Of a stretch of 64,000 bases of DNA, positions 51,455 to 60,596 are shown piece after piece. The DNA is from Nocardia sp. NBC_00416 (GTDB taxonomy: Bacteria; Actinomycetota; Actinomycetes; Mycobacteriales; Mycobacteriaceae). The position numbers were made by a program, and so were the translations under genes. The notes below the pieces were generated by a model that made no database searches, was not told where the DNA came from, and saw only the letters and a program-made list of their open reading frames with translations. The stretch is taken from contig NZ_CP107932.1 in assembly GCF_036032445.1 (NCBI RefSeq), forward strand, positions 870,501 to 934,500, in the 5' to 3' direction. Numbering within the stretch: the stretch's first letter is position 1; every line of letters begins with the position of its first letter.

Positions 51455-52177
51455 TCAGTCGACGACAGCGCCCCCGGTGAGGTTGAGTTCGGTCGCGGTC
51501 ATGGTTGCGGCCCAGTCGGACGCGGCGAAGACGGCGGCGTTCGCGATATCGGCGTAGCTCGGGCGGCGTGGCAGCAGCAGGCGTCCGGCGTCCGGGTCGG
51601 GCTCGTCCGGTTCCGGGGAGCCCGGCGACAGCAGCCAGGCGACACGGACACCATGCGGACCGAGCTCAGCGGCGAGCTGCCGGCACAGGCCGGCGAGTGC
51701 GGCCCACGCGATGTGGGAGCCACCGAGGTTCGGGATCGCTTCCCGTCCGCCGGCCATGACGAGGATGACGCCGGTGCCGCGTTCCACCATGTGGCGGGCA
51801 GCGGCCGTAGCCACGGTGAAGCTCGACGTGACCGCCTTGGCGACCGGTTGCATGACGTCGCCGATCTGCATGTCGACGAGTGAGGTGCCTTGGATGTCGT
51901 CGTTGAAGGTGGCGTTGAAGCAGACGTCGATGCCGCCGCTCCGGTCCGCCACCGCCGCGGCGTGTCGTTCGACCGCGTCCCGGTCCACCGCGTCGAGAAC
52001 CGCGATGTGCGCGATCCCGCCCTCGTCCCTGATGCGGTGGGCGACCTCCTCGAGTGTGGCTCGCGTGCGTCCGGTGAGGTGCACCTCAGCGCCTTCTCGC
52101 GCATACGCCCGCGCGACCGCGGAGCCGACGGCGCCGCTTGCCCCGTGGACGATCGTCGTGCGGTTCTGCAGCAGCAT
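51455..52177 (-). CDS. SDR-fold protein lacking the catalytic Tyr and Lys
   Basis: 240 aa from ATG 52177, with AAGGTGG 6 bases upstream; ATG 52183 abuts that site. The Rossmann start TIVHGASGAVGSAVARAYA and the region around GGIDVCFNATFN show the short-chain dehydrogenase fold. At the active site, where YxxxK is expected, it reads SHIAWAAL: His replaces Tyr and Ala replaces Lys. Oxidoreductase activity is therefore doubtful; it may be a binding or regulatory SDR. It is last in a minus-strand group of CoA-ester genes. Confidence 0.8.
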   Translation of the reverse strand: MLLQNRTTIVHGASGAVGSAVARAYAREGAEVHLTGRTRATLEEVAHRIRDEGGIAHIAVLDAVDRDAVERHAAAVADRSGGIDVCFNATFNDDIQGTSLVDMQIGDVMQPVAKAVTSSFTVATAAARHMVERGTGVILVMAGGREAIPNLGGSHIAWAALAGLCRQLAAELGPHGVRVAWLLSPGSPEPDEPDPDAGRLLLPRRPSYADIANAAVFAASDWAATMTATELNLTGGAVVD

Positions 52178-52284
52178 TACCATCCACCTTCCATCTCGCG
52201 CGTACGACCTCGAACCGGTACCACGCGTCCTCCGCACGAGCGTGAACCCGGAGCCAGCGCTGCACAGATCGAAGCTACCCGAGG

Positions 52285-53475
52285 TCAAATGCGGTAGTCG
52301 CGCATGACTCCTTTGCCGATGATGCGTTTCTGGATTTCGCTGGTGCCTTCGCCGATGAGCATGAACGGGGCTTCGCGCATGAGGCGTTCGATCTCGTATT
52401 CGGTGGAGTAGCCGTAGCCGCCGTGGATGCGGAAGCTCGCCTGGGTGACCTCGTTGCAGAATTCGCTGGCCAGGTATTTCGCCATCCCGGCCGCGACGTC
52501 GTTGCGTTCGCCGGAGTCCTTGAGCCGGGCCGCGTTGACCATCATGAGGTGGGCCGCCTCGACCTTGGTGGCCATTTCGGCGAGGGAGAATTCGATGGCC
52601 TGGTGTTCGACGATCGGTTTGCCGAAGGTGGAGCGCTGCTGGGCGTAGCGGGCGCCGAGTTCGAAAGCGCGCAGGGCGATTCCGCAGGCGCGGGCGGCGA
52701 CATTGACCCGGCCGACCTCGATACCGTCCATCATCTGCCGGAAACCGCGGCCGCTGATCCCGCCGAGAACGGTCTCCGCGGGAGCGCGGTAGCCGTCGAA
52801 GAGCAGTTCGGTGGTGTCGATCCCCTTGTACCCCATTTTGTGGATTTTGCCGGGAATGGTCAGCCCCGGTGCGACCGTGCCGTAGCCGGTGGGTTTCTCG
52901 ATGAGGAACGTGGTGAGGTTGTCGTGGGGTTTGTCCTTGCTCTCCTCGGTGCGGACGAGGACCGCCACCAGGTTGGCGGTGGAGCCGTTGGTGATCCACA
53001 TCTTGCGGCCGTCGAGGGTGTAGTCGCCGCTGTCGTCGCGGATAGCCTTGGTGCGGATGGCGGCGACATCGGAGCCGAGTTCCGGTTCCGACATCGAGAA
53101 CGCGCCGCGGACCTCGCCGGTGGCCATCCTGGGCAGGTAGGCCCGCTGTTGTTCCTCGGTGCCGTGGTGCCGCAGCAGATAGGCCAGGATGAAATGGGTG
53201 TTGATCACGCCCGAGACGCTCATCCAGCCGCGGGCCAGTTCCTCGACGCAGAGTGCGTAGGTCAGTACTGATTCGCCGAGCCCGCCGTACTCCTCGGGGA
53301 TCATGATTCCGAAGAGCCCCATCTCGGCGATGCGGTCGACGATCTCCTGCGGGTAGGTGTCGGTGTGCTCGAGTTCCTGGGCGTTGGGAATGATCTCCTT
53401 GTCCACGAAGGTGCGCACGGTGGCCAGGATTTCGGTCTGTACGTCGGTGAGTCCCTGTGTGCGTGCGAGTTTCAT
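52285..53475 (-). CDS. Acyl-CoA dehydrogenase
   Basis: 396 aa from ATG 53475, overlapping the CaiB-type gene stop by 4 bases. Typical signatures are seen: FSMSEPELGSDVAAIRT (FAD/substrate loop), KMWITNGSTANL, RSTFGKPIVEHQAIEFSLAEM and the C-terminal IGEGTSEIQKRIIG carrying the usual catalytic Glu position. It oxidises an acyl-CoA to the 2-enoyl-CoA with FAD. Chain length or aromatic preference cannot be read. Coupling to the CoA-transferase upstream suggests it acts on the CoA ester formed there. Confidence 0.93.
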   Translation of the reverse strand: MKLARTQGLTDVQTEILATVRTFVDKEIIPNAQELEHTDTYPQEIVDRIAEMGLFGIMIPEEYGGLGESVLTYALCVEELARGWMSVSGVINTHFILAYLLRHHGTEEQQRAYLPRMATGEVRGAFSMSEPELGSDVAAIRTKAIRDDSGDYTLDGRKMWITNGSTANLVAVLVRTEESKDKPHDNLTTFLIEKPTGYGTVAPGLTIPGKIHKMGYKGIDTTELLFDGYRAPAETVLGGISGRGFRQMMDGIEVGRVNVAARACGIALRAFELGARYAQQRSTFGKPIVEHQAIEFSLAEMATKVEAAHLMMVNAARLKDSGERNDVAAGMAKYLASEFCNEVTQASFRIHGGYGYSTEYEIERLMREAPFMLIGEGTSEIQKRIIGKGVMRDYRI

Positions 53476-54710
53476 GGGTTCGTCCGTTTCGTGGAGTCGG
53501 TCGCGGGATCGCGGAGCCGCGCGATATCGGCGTCGGCCACGCCGAGTTCGTCGCGGAGCAGGGCGTCGGTGTGTTCGCCGAGGTGCGGGGCGACGCGGGC
53601 GGGCTGGTAGGCGCCGTCCACCGATATCGGTGCCCCGGCAGCGAGATGAGTGCCGATTCCGGGTTGCCGAAGGTCGGTGAAGAGGGGGTTGGCCGTGACC
53701 CGGGGATCGGAGACGAGTTCGTCGAACGTGCGGTAGCGCTCCCACAGGATCGAGGTGCCCGACAGTGCTCCGCTGATCTCCTCGGCGGATCGCGCCCGGA
53801 ACCAGCGGGCGAACAACGCGGTGAGCACGTCGCGGTGCCGGTATCGGGTGCCTTCGTCGGAGAAATCCGCGTCCAGTGCGGTGGCCAGCGCTTCGACGAC
53901 CTCCGTTGTGCCGGTCACGGACATCAGGTCACGGAAGTGCCGGGGCGTCAGGGTGACCACCATGAAGGACACGCCGTCGACACTGGCGAAATCCTGTCCG
54001 TAGCTGCCGTAAAGCGCATTGCCGACCCGGGGCCGTCCAGTGCCGTTGAGCTGGGCCTCGCCGAGGAATCCGAGGTTGCTCGCCGTGGCCAGCGCGACGT
54101 TTTCCAGCGGGATCACGAGGCGGCTGCCCGCTCCGGTGATCTCACGCCGGCGCACGGCCGCGGTGATCGCCAGCGCGGCATAGAGGCCGCAGGCGATATC
54201 CCAGACCGGGACCACATGATTGACCGGGCCCTCGTGGTCGATCGGGCCGGTGACCGACGGGAATCCCGTGGCCGCGTTCACGGTGTAGTCGACACCGGTG
54301 GAGCCGTCGCCGCGACCGGTGATCTCCAGATGGACGAGATCCGGGCGGGTCTGGGTGAGTGCGTCGTACCCCTGCCATTCCCGGTCGGTCGTGTTGGTGA
54401 GCAGGATCCCACCCTGCTGTCCGCCGCCGGTGATGAGCCGGGACACCAACTGCTGTCCTTCGGGGGAGCGCAGGTCGGCGACGAAGGACCTCTTCCCCTT
54501 GTTGAGGCCCGCCCAGTAGATACTCGCGCCCTCGGCGGTGAGCGGCCAGCGGTGCCGGTCGGCGGCGCCGCCGACCGGGTCGACCCGGATCACGTCGGCG
54601 CCGAGCTGGGCGAGGGTCATCCCCGCCAGCGGCGCGGCGACGAAACTGGAGATCTCGACGATCCGGAGTCCGGCCAGCGGCGTCACCGCGGTGATCCGAG
54701 AGTCGCTCAT
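53472..54710 (-). CDS. CaiB/BaiF-type (class III) CoA-transferase
   Basis: 412 aa. Family hallmarks: LAGLRIVEISSFVAAPLAGMTLAQLGADVIRVD at the start, and the catalytic Asp171 in VVPVWDIACGLYAAL. It moves CoA between a carboxylate and an acyl-CoA donor. The ATG overlaps the stop of the short thiolase remnant (ATGA), and its own end overlaps the acyl-CoA dehydrogenase start, so three frames are chained by 4-base overlaps. The substrate is unknown. Confidence 0.92.
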   Translation of the reverse strand: MSDSRITAVTPLAGLRIVEISSFVAAPLAGMTLAQLGADVIRVDPVGGAADRHRWPLTAEGASIYWAGLNKGKRSFVADLRSPEGQQLVSRLITGGGQQGGILLTNTTDREWQGYDALTQTRPDLVHLEITGRGDGSTGVDYTVNAATGFPSVTGPIDHEGPVNHVVPVWDIACGLYAALAITAAVRRREITGAGSRLVIPLENVALATASNLGFLGEAQLNGTGRPRVGNALYGSYGQDFASVDGVSFMVVTLTPRHFRDLMSVTGTTEVVEALATALDADFSDEGTRYRHRDVLTALFARWFRARSAEEISGALSGTSILWERYRTFDELVSDPRVTANPLFTDLRQPGIGTHLAAGAPISVDGAYQPARVAPHLGEHTDALLRDELGVADADIARLRDPATDSTKRTNP

Positions 54711-54910
54711 CGGCCCACCACCCGCGTGGTCACCCGAACCGCGCCGCGGCCGATGATGACGTCCCCGACGAGTGCCGGATCGATTCCGGTGCGTTCGAGC
54801 AGGCCGCGCAGCGCGGTGACACCGAGCTCGACCGCACTGATCCCGGCGAACATGCCGTCGTAGCGTCCGATCGGGGTGCGGACCGGTTCGCAGATCACTA
54901 CATCACGCAT
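54707..54910 (-). pseudogene. Thiolase N-terminal remnant, 67 codons
   Basis: From ATG 54910, MRDVVICEPVRTPIGRYDGMFAGISAVELG through LVGDVIIGRG is the normal beginning of an acetyl-CoA acetyltransferase. The frame then leaves the family and stops after VRVTTRVVGR. The catalytic Cys and His regions are gone, so it cannot be an active thiolase. Its stop overlaps the CaiB gene start by 4 bases, so it may now act as a short translated leader. An internal deletion that removed most of the gene is the simplest explanation. The 292 bases upstream (54911-55202) hold no gene I can support. Confidence 0.7.
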
Positions 54911-55202
54911 GGGGTTCAGTCTCCAAGACCGGGGAGATCGGCGTGCAGGCCGGTTGCGGCTCGCAGGCGACTGGTCGCCTGCTGGTACGGGCCGGACCGG
55001 GCCGACTTCCGCGCCTTCGTCGCCGGTACCTGCAGCGGCGGCGTGGCCCGCAACGACTCGGTGCGTTCCCCTGGTTTGTGCCGGGCCGCAGATATCGGGG
55101 GGCGGGGAAGCGGCTCGAGCCGACCCGCGCTGGTGTTCGAGGTCTGTCCCGGTGAACGACCGCCGGGCCGGGCGTCGACCCGGCGGCGGCCCGAGACGAT
55201 GC

Positions 55203-56399
55203 TCAGGTCGGCGGGGTGCCCTGCCGCCGGGCATTCTTGACCAGACCGCCGCCGATGATCAACCGCTGGATTTCGCTGGTGCCTTCGTACAGGCGCAGCA
55301 GCCGGACATCGCGGTAGATCCGCTCCACCGGTACATCGCGCATATAGCCCGTACCGCCGTGGACCTGGACCGCCAGATCGGCGACCTTCCCGGCCATTTC
55401 GGTGCAGTACAGTTTCGCCACCGACGGCGCGGTGCGCCGATCCTCGCCGGAAACCCAGCGCTGGGCGGCGTCGCGGACCAGCGCCCGCCCCGCCATCACA
55501 CCGGTCTGCATATCGGCCAGCATGGCCTGCACCAACTGGAATTCGCCGATCGCTGTCCCGCCCTGAGTGGCGGTGGCGGCGTAGCCGACCGATTCGTCGA
55601 GCGCGCGCTGGGCGGTGCCGACGGCCAGCGCGGCGATATGGACGCGGCCGCGGGCCAGTGAGGTCATGGCCGCGCGGTAGCCGATGTCCTCGCTCCCGCC
55701 GACGAGCGCGTCGGGCCCGACCCGCACATCCTGGAATCGCACCTCCGCGGTCCAGGCGCCCTCCTGTCCCATCTTGCGGTCCTTCGGCCCGACCTCGACG
55801 CCGGGCGAATCGGCCGGGACGAGGAAGACGGCGATCCCCGCGCCCTGCTCGTCGGCCGGGCGGGTGCGGGCGAAGACCACGAAAAGGTTCGCGACCGGGG
55901 CGTTGGTGATGAACCGTTTCTCACCGTCGATCACCCAGCCGGCGCCGTCGCGCCGTGCCGTCGTCCGCAGCGATGCCGGGTTGGACCCGGCCCCCGATTC
56001 GGTGAGCGCGAACGAGGCGACCACCGCGCCCGAGGCGATGGGTTCGAGCCACCGTGATTTCTGTGCGTCGGTGCCGAAACCCACCAGCACCTGGCCGGCG
56101 ATTCCGTTGTTGGTCCCGAACATGGACCGCAGGGCGAGGGTGGTGTAGCCGAACTCCATGGCCAGCTCGACGTCCTGGGTGAGATCCAGGCCGAGCCCGC
56201 CCCATTCCTGCGGGATGGCGTAGCCGAACAGCCCCATGGCCTTGGCCTGCTCGACGATATCGCCGGGCATCCGGTTCTCCTCGGCGATATCGCGTTCCCG
56301 CTTCATGACGACGCTGCGGACGAAGTTCCGGGTCTGGGCCAGGATCTCCCGGAAATCCTCCGCGGTGACCGGTTCTGCTCCGGCGGACGCGCTCGTCAT
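55203..56399 (-). CDS. Acyl-CoA dehydrogenase, second
   Basis: 398 aa from ATG 56399, with GGAGG 7 bases upstream. Signatures: FALTESGAGSNPASLRTTA, EKRFITNAPVANLFVV, GTAIGEFQLVQAMLADMQTG and RLYEGTSEIQRLIIGG with the catalytic Glu position. The protein is distinct from the one at 52285 and closer to short/branched-chain or isobutyryl-type dehydrogenases, though substrate is a guess. It has its own upstream region with a palindrome (56486-56506), so it may be regulated separately from the MFS gene. Confidence 0.93.
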   Translation of the reverse strand: MTSASAGAEPVTAEDFREILAQTRNFVRSVVMKRERDIAEENRMPGDIVEQAKAMGLFGYAIPQEWGGLGLDLTQDVELAMEFGYTTLALRSMFGTNNGIAGQVLVGFGTDAQKSRWLEPIASGAVVASFALTESGAGSNPASLRTTARRDGAGWVIDGEKRFITNAPVANLFVVFARTRPADEQGAGIAVFLVPADSPGVEVGPKDRKMGQEGAWTAEVRFQDVRVGPDALVGGSEDIGYRAAMTSLARGRVHIAALAVGTAQRALDESVGYAATATQGGTAIGEFQLVQAMLADMQTGVMAGRALVRDAAQRWVSGEDRRTAPSVAKLYCTEMAGKVADLAVQVHGGTGYMRDVPVERIYRDVRLLRLYEGTSEIQRLIIGGGLVKNARRQGTPPT

Positions 56400-56485
56400 G
56401 GCAGGGCCTCCTGGTACCGGCGATGTGCGCCGGTGTTGTCTCGCGTTCGCGGATCTGTGGTGCGGATCCGTGGTCGCAAAAAAAG

Positions 56486-56506
56486 ATACTGTAATGGCAA
56501 CGGTAT
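56486..56506. promoter_or_regulatory. 21-bp imperfect palindrome upstream of acyl-CoA dehydrogenase
   Basis: ATACTGTAATGGCAACGGTAT: 7-base arms with one mismatch, in an unusually A/T-rich spot of the 298-base gap 56400-56697, about 90 bases before the start at 56399. It is typical in size of a TetR or GntR operator. No regulator gene is adjacent. Nothing else in the gap looks like a gene. Confidence 0.4.
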
Positions 56507-56697
56507 GCGATGCCGGAAGTGTGATCCAGGCTTCTGGCACCGACTACGACGCTAGCTCGTGCCAGGTCGGTTCACGCTGGTCCCCCACTGTTTCAGCCGG
56601 ACGGCCAGCACCGACGAGGTGCTGGCCGTCTGCTATGGAAAGTGCTCGATTTCGGCCTCGAATCAGACCGCCGACTCTGCGGAACAAGGGACTTCGG

Positions 56698-58050
56698 TCA
56701 GTGTGCGGTGGCAGTCGGTAGCGGCCCCTTCGGGATTCCTGTGGCGCCTTTCGCGGCGGATTCGGTGACCTGTTTGAAGATGAAGGCGATCACCGCGGCC
56801 GTAAGAATCGAGACGGCGAATATCGCGGCGGCGAGGGTGAAGCTGCCGGTCGATTCCTTGATGAGGCCGGTGACATGGGGTCCTAGATAGCCGCCGAAAT
56901 TTCCGGTGCCGTTGATGAATGCCAGTCCGGCGGCCAGGGCGGCGCCGGTGAGGAATGTGGACGGTATCACCATGATCATGGCCATGGCGGAATACAACCC
57001 GATTCCGGCGATGCTGAATCCGACCATCGCCATCACCGGCTCGGATAAGAAGACGGCGGCTATGGTGAATCCGGCTGCCGCGGTAACCGCCGCGACGCAG
57101 AAGTGCCCGACCCGTTCCTGGGTGCGGTCGGAATGCCTCGCCCACAACAGCATCGGGCCGATCGCCAGCAGTGGGGGAATGGCGCTGATCCAGCCGACCT
57201 GGTTGTTCGTGACACCGAAGTTCTTGACGATCTGAGGGATCCAGAACTGGTATCCGTACAGGCTGAATGTGAAGCAGAGGAATACCACCGTCAGAACGGC
57301 GACCCGCCAGTTGAGGATCCCCGAGACGAACGACATGTGGCGTGGGCTTCCCTCACCGGCCTGGTCCGGAGCCTCCCTCTTCAGGGTCTCGGCCAACCAC
57401 GACTTCTCGTCGTCGTCGAGGAAAGTCGCCCGAGCGGGAGAGTCGCGGACCACTCGATACCAGACGAAGCCGAGGACGACCGGTGGGATCCCGGTCATGA
57501 CGAACAGCCACCGCCATCCCGAGATTCCTGCGAGACCGTCGGTCCACTCGAGGATATGGGTCAGCAGTGGGGTGAGGACCGCGGAGACGCAGATCGCGCT
57601 GAACATCATCGCCACTGCCGTGCCGCGTTGTTTCTTCGGGAACCAACACGCGGCGAAGAACAGCATCGCGGGCGAGAAGCCGGCTTCGGCGATTCCCAGT
57701 AGGAGCCGGGCCACCGACAGCGATGTCGCGCTGTGCACGAACGCGGTTCCGATCGTGACGAGTCCCCACGTGATCATGATTCGCGTGACCCATATTCGGG
57801 TGCCGACTTTGCCGAGTATGTAGTTGCTCGGGACCTCGACGACCGTATATGTCCAGAAGAAAATGCCTGCGGCCAGTCCGAACGCCGACGCGGTGATCCC
57901 GAGTTCTTCGTTCATCGTGAGGGCGGCGACCGAGATGTTGAGCCGGTCGAGATACAGAACGATGTAGCACAGTCCGACGAGCGGGAGCATGCGAATCGTT
58001 ATCTTGCGGATAGTTCTCCGCTCGATATCGGTAGTGGCAGTCGATGTCAC
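56698..58050 (-). CDS. MFS transporter, anion:cation symporter (ACS) type
   Basis: 450 aa from GTG 58050, with GAGG 7 bases upstream; the frame extends further but without family similarity. Twelve membrane helices are predictable. LYLDRLNISVAALTMNEELGITASAFGLAAGIFFWTY and FSPAMLFFAACWFPKKQRGTAVA are typical of the ACS family, which imports organic anions such as aromatic acids and sugar acids. Divergence from the CoA-transferase gene across a palindrome-rich region suggests it brings in the substrate of this catabolic cluster. Confidence 0.92.
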   Translation of the reverse strand: MTSTATTDIERRTIRKITIRMLPLVGLCYIVLYLDRLNISVAALTMNEELGITASAFGLAAGIFFWTYTVVEVPSNYILGKVGTRIWVTRIMITWGLVTIGTAFVHSATSLSVARLLLGIAEAGFSPAMLFFAACWFPKKQRGTAVAMMFSAICVSAVLTPLLTHILEWTDGLAGISGWRWLFVMTGIPPVVLGFVWYRVVRDSPARATFLDDDEKSWLAETLKREAPDQAGEGSPRHMSFVSGILNWRVAVLTVVFLCFTFSLYGYQFWIPQIVKNFGVTNNQVGWISAIPPLLAIGPMLLWARHSDRTQERVGHFCVAAVTAAAGFTIAAVFLSEPVMAMVGFSIAGIGLYSAMAMIMVIPSTFLTGAALAAGLAFINGTGNFGGYLGPHVTGLIKESTGSFTLAAAIFAVSILTAAVIAFIFKQVTESAAKGATGIPKGPLPTATAH

Positions 58051-58383
58051 TTGGATTCCTCTTCTTTTGACGCCTGTCTTTATAGAACGGGCGAAGCGCA
58101 CACCAGGCCGGATTCGAGTTGTAAGGCCGGGAACTTTTTGCTGGCGTGCGCACTGCGCACAATAGGTGCGTTGTGAGGTACATCTCACCTCGGTTGCGCG
58201 GCTTTGTCAACCATCAGATTTCCGCAGCACCCGGAGCTCACTGACCTGTGTGTTGGCCCGAGTACGGCTTCATGGAGGTTTGGGCGTGGACTGAATCGGA
58301 ACATGATGGTGACATGCGCGACATTCTGTGTCAGTGTGTGTAGGGCACAGATCGTGCGCATAGCGCTCAGGAGGGCGTGTTAG
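58051..58383. promoter_or_regulatory. Divergent control region with two palindromes
   Basis: 333 bases without a gene between the MFS transporter (minus) and the double CoA-transferase (plus). GTGCGCACTGCGCAC (58146-58160) is a perfect 7-base-arm palindrome. GTGAG-6-CTCAC (58173-58188) is a second, 27-28 bases away centre to centre. GTGCGCA recurs near 58353, close to the CoA-transferase start. These fit operators for a regulator controlling both sides; its gene is not in the window. Confidence 0.5.
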
Positions 58384-60594
58384 GTGCAGTCCTTGTTGTA
58401 TCTTCAGTTGGCCGAACCGCTGCTTGTCGTCGAGATGGGCAATCGAATCGCGGTCGGCGCCTGCGGCAGCTTGCTCGCGAATCTCGGTGCCGATGTGGTC
58501 GTGATCGAGCCCCCGGCGGCGGTGGGACGAAAGCGATTGGGCGGCAAGTGGATCGACCGGGTGACCGCCGTCGCGGGTAAGCGGGTGGTCACCGCCTCAC
58601 CGGATAACGCCGCACTCATCGACGACCTGATCGCCCGGGCGGACGTTGTAGTGGTCAGTTCGGACGAGCCGGATCACCGCGCACTCACCGGTCACCACGC
58701 GATCATCTGCGATGTGACCGCCTTCGGATCGACAGGTCCGCTGTCCGGCACGGGCGGCTCGGAGCAACTCTTACAAGCCTGGTCGAGTACCGCGTGGCTG
58801 ACCGGCCAGCGGACGGGTGCCCCCGTCATTTCGACCGTGGCAGCCCTGGACATGGAGGCCGCGGTGTACGCGGCGTCAGCGATTCTGGCGGCGCTGCGCT
58901 ATCGGAATATCACCGGCACCCGGCAGCAGATCGAGATCGCGGTCTTCGACGTCGCGATCAATGCGCTCGCTGCGTTCCTACCGCTTCCGATGACCGGAAG
59001 TTCGGCAATTCGAAATGGGAATCGTCACGCCACCCTGTCGCCGTGGAACACCTACGAGACTGTGGACGGATGGGTCATGATCTGCGCGCCCACCGATGCC
59101 CAGTGGTCGAAGCTCTGTCGGGCGATGGGACGTCCGGCGTTGGCGACGACCGAAGAGTACGCGACCACCACGGCTCGGATGATCAATGCAGAAGGCATCG
59201 ATGAGGAAGTCTCCCGCTGGACCGGCACGCTGCTGACACAGGACTGTGAAAGGAGGCTCGGCGAACTAGGGATACCGTGCGGCCCGATTGTGGCGCTCGC
59301 CGACCTGCGCGCAGAACAGAACCTGTGCCACCGCCGGATGGTGATCTCGGCATCGGATCCCGAGACCGGTGCCGACACGTTGCTGCCGGGAAACGTCTTC
59401 CGCCTCAGGGCGAGCGACGAACCGGGGGCTGCTGTTCCGGGTTCGGACAGTGATACCGAGTGGGGGCAGCCCGGATCGTCGCGTCCAGCTATCGCTACCG
59501 GCAGTGATAGGGACGACGCCCACGATTCGCGGTGCCGGAACCGGGGACCGCTGCGCGGAATCCGCGTGGTCGAGATCGGGATGAACACTGTCGGCCCGCT
59601 CACCGGCCGGCAACTCGGTGCCTTGGGCGCCACGGTCATCAAGGTCGAACCGCCGGCTGGTGATTCCAACCGGACGAACGCACCTCTCGACGCGCACGGG
59701 CAGTCCTACATCTTTGCCATCAGCAATACGGACAAAACAGGCGTCGTGCTCGACTTGCGTGACGACGACGACCGGGCACATCTCATGTCCCTGGTCGCCG
59801 AGGCCGATGTGTTGATCGAGAACCTCAAACCGGGATCGCTGGACCGGCTCGGATTCGGCTCCGCGCAACTGGAGGCCAGGTTTCCCCGACTGATCTACTG
59901 CTCGATGAACGGATTCGGCCACGATTCCGCATATCCCGGCAGGCCGGCACTGGACACTGTGGTCCAGGCGATGTCCGGCGTCTTGGACGCCAACACTGTC
60001 GCCGGGTCGTCTCCGGTCAAACTGGGAGTCTCGCTCTCGGATCAGCTCGGCGGGCAGTTCGGCCTCGCGGCCGTCCTCGCCGCGCTACTGATACGTGACC
60101 GAACCGGGCGCGGGCGGGCGATCGATATCGCGATGCAGGACGCCACAGCGTGGGCGACGTACACACTGTGGAACTCGGTGCCGGGCGCTGCGCTCGCGGC
60201 CCGGGTGATCAGAGCCGCCGACGGTTATGTCGCTATTGATACCGGCGCATCGGACGAAGTCGGTGCCGTAGTTGCGTCGATCGACGGCATCGCCGATCTC
60301 ACCCGCGACCAAATCGTCGAGATGTTGCCCCCGGACTCGGCGGCCCCCGTGCTCACCCTCGACGAGGTGATCGTCCACGACCACACGCGAGCACGAGGCC
60401 TGCTGATCGACCGTGACAGCTGCGACGGCAACACCTGGACCGTACTCGAAACTCCCATGCGCTTTTCTCACACGCCGGCCGCCGTGAGATCGACGATGCC
60501 CGCATTGGGCTACCGAAACGAGGAGATCAAATCGGCGATCGCCGATACCGCGAACACTTTCGATTCGATCGATACGAACAAGTTGGGGATATAG
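58384..60594 (+). CDS. Tandem (two-domain) CaiB/BaiF-type CoA-transferase
   Basis: 736 aa, GTG 58384 with AGGAGG about 9 bases upstream. Two class III CoA-transferase domains lie in one chain: residues 1-340 with Asp in STVAALDMEAAVYAAS, and about 390-736 with LRGIRVVEIGMNTVGPLTGRQLGALGATVIKVE and Asp in VSLSDQLGGQFGLA. They are joined by an acidic linker. Single-domain family members work as interlocked dimers, so the fusion may mimic that in one chain. The N-terminal copy lacks the usual opening loop (it begins LLVVEMGNRIAVGACGSLLANLGADVVVIE). Both halves keep the catalytic Asp. Substrate unknown. Confidence 0.9.
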   Translation: MQSLLYLQLAEPLLVVEMGNRIAVGACGSLLANLGADVVVIEPPAAVGRKRLGGKWIDRVTAVAGKRVVTASPDNAALIDDLIARADVVVVSSDEPDHRALTGHHAIICDVTAFGSTGPLSGTGGSEQLLQAWSSTAWLTGQRTGAPVISTVAALDMEAAVYAASAILAALRYRNITGTRQQIEIAVFDVAINALAAFLPLPMTGSSAIRNGNRHATLSPWNTYETVDGWVMICAPTDAQWSKLCRAMGRPALATTEEYATTTARMINAEGIDEEVSRWTGTLLTQDCERRLGELGIPCGPIVALADLRAEQNLCHRRMVISASDPETGADTLLPGNVFRLRASDEPGAAVPGSDSDTEWGQPGSSRPAIATGSDRDDAHDSRCRNRGPLRGIRVVEIGMNTVGPLTGRQLGALGATVIKVEPPAGDSNRTNAPLDAHGQSYIFAISNTDKTGVVLDLRDDDDRAHLMSLVAEADVLIENLKPGSLDRLGFGSAQLEARFPRLIYCSMNGFGHDSAYPGRPALDTVVQAMSGVLDANTVAGSSPVKLGVSLSDQLGGQFGLAAVLAALLIRDRTGRGRAIDIAMQDATAWATYTLWNSVPGAALAARVIRAADGYVAIDTGASDEVGAVVASIDGIADLTRDQIVEMLPPDSAAPVLTLDEVIVHDHTRARGLLIDRDSCDGNTWTVLETPMRFSHTPAAVRSTMPALGYRNEEIKSAIADTANTFDSIDTNKLGI

Positions 60595-60596
60595 CT

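Noticed and set aside
54911..55202. Open frames on both strands between the thiolase remnant and the acyl-CoA dehydrogenase
   Set aside because: No recognisable protein features or start sites; could be decayed thiolase DNA but I cannot show it.
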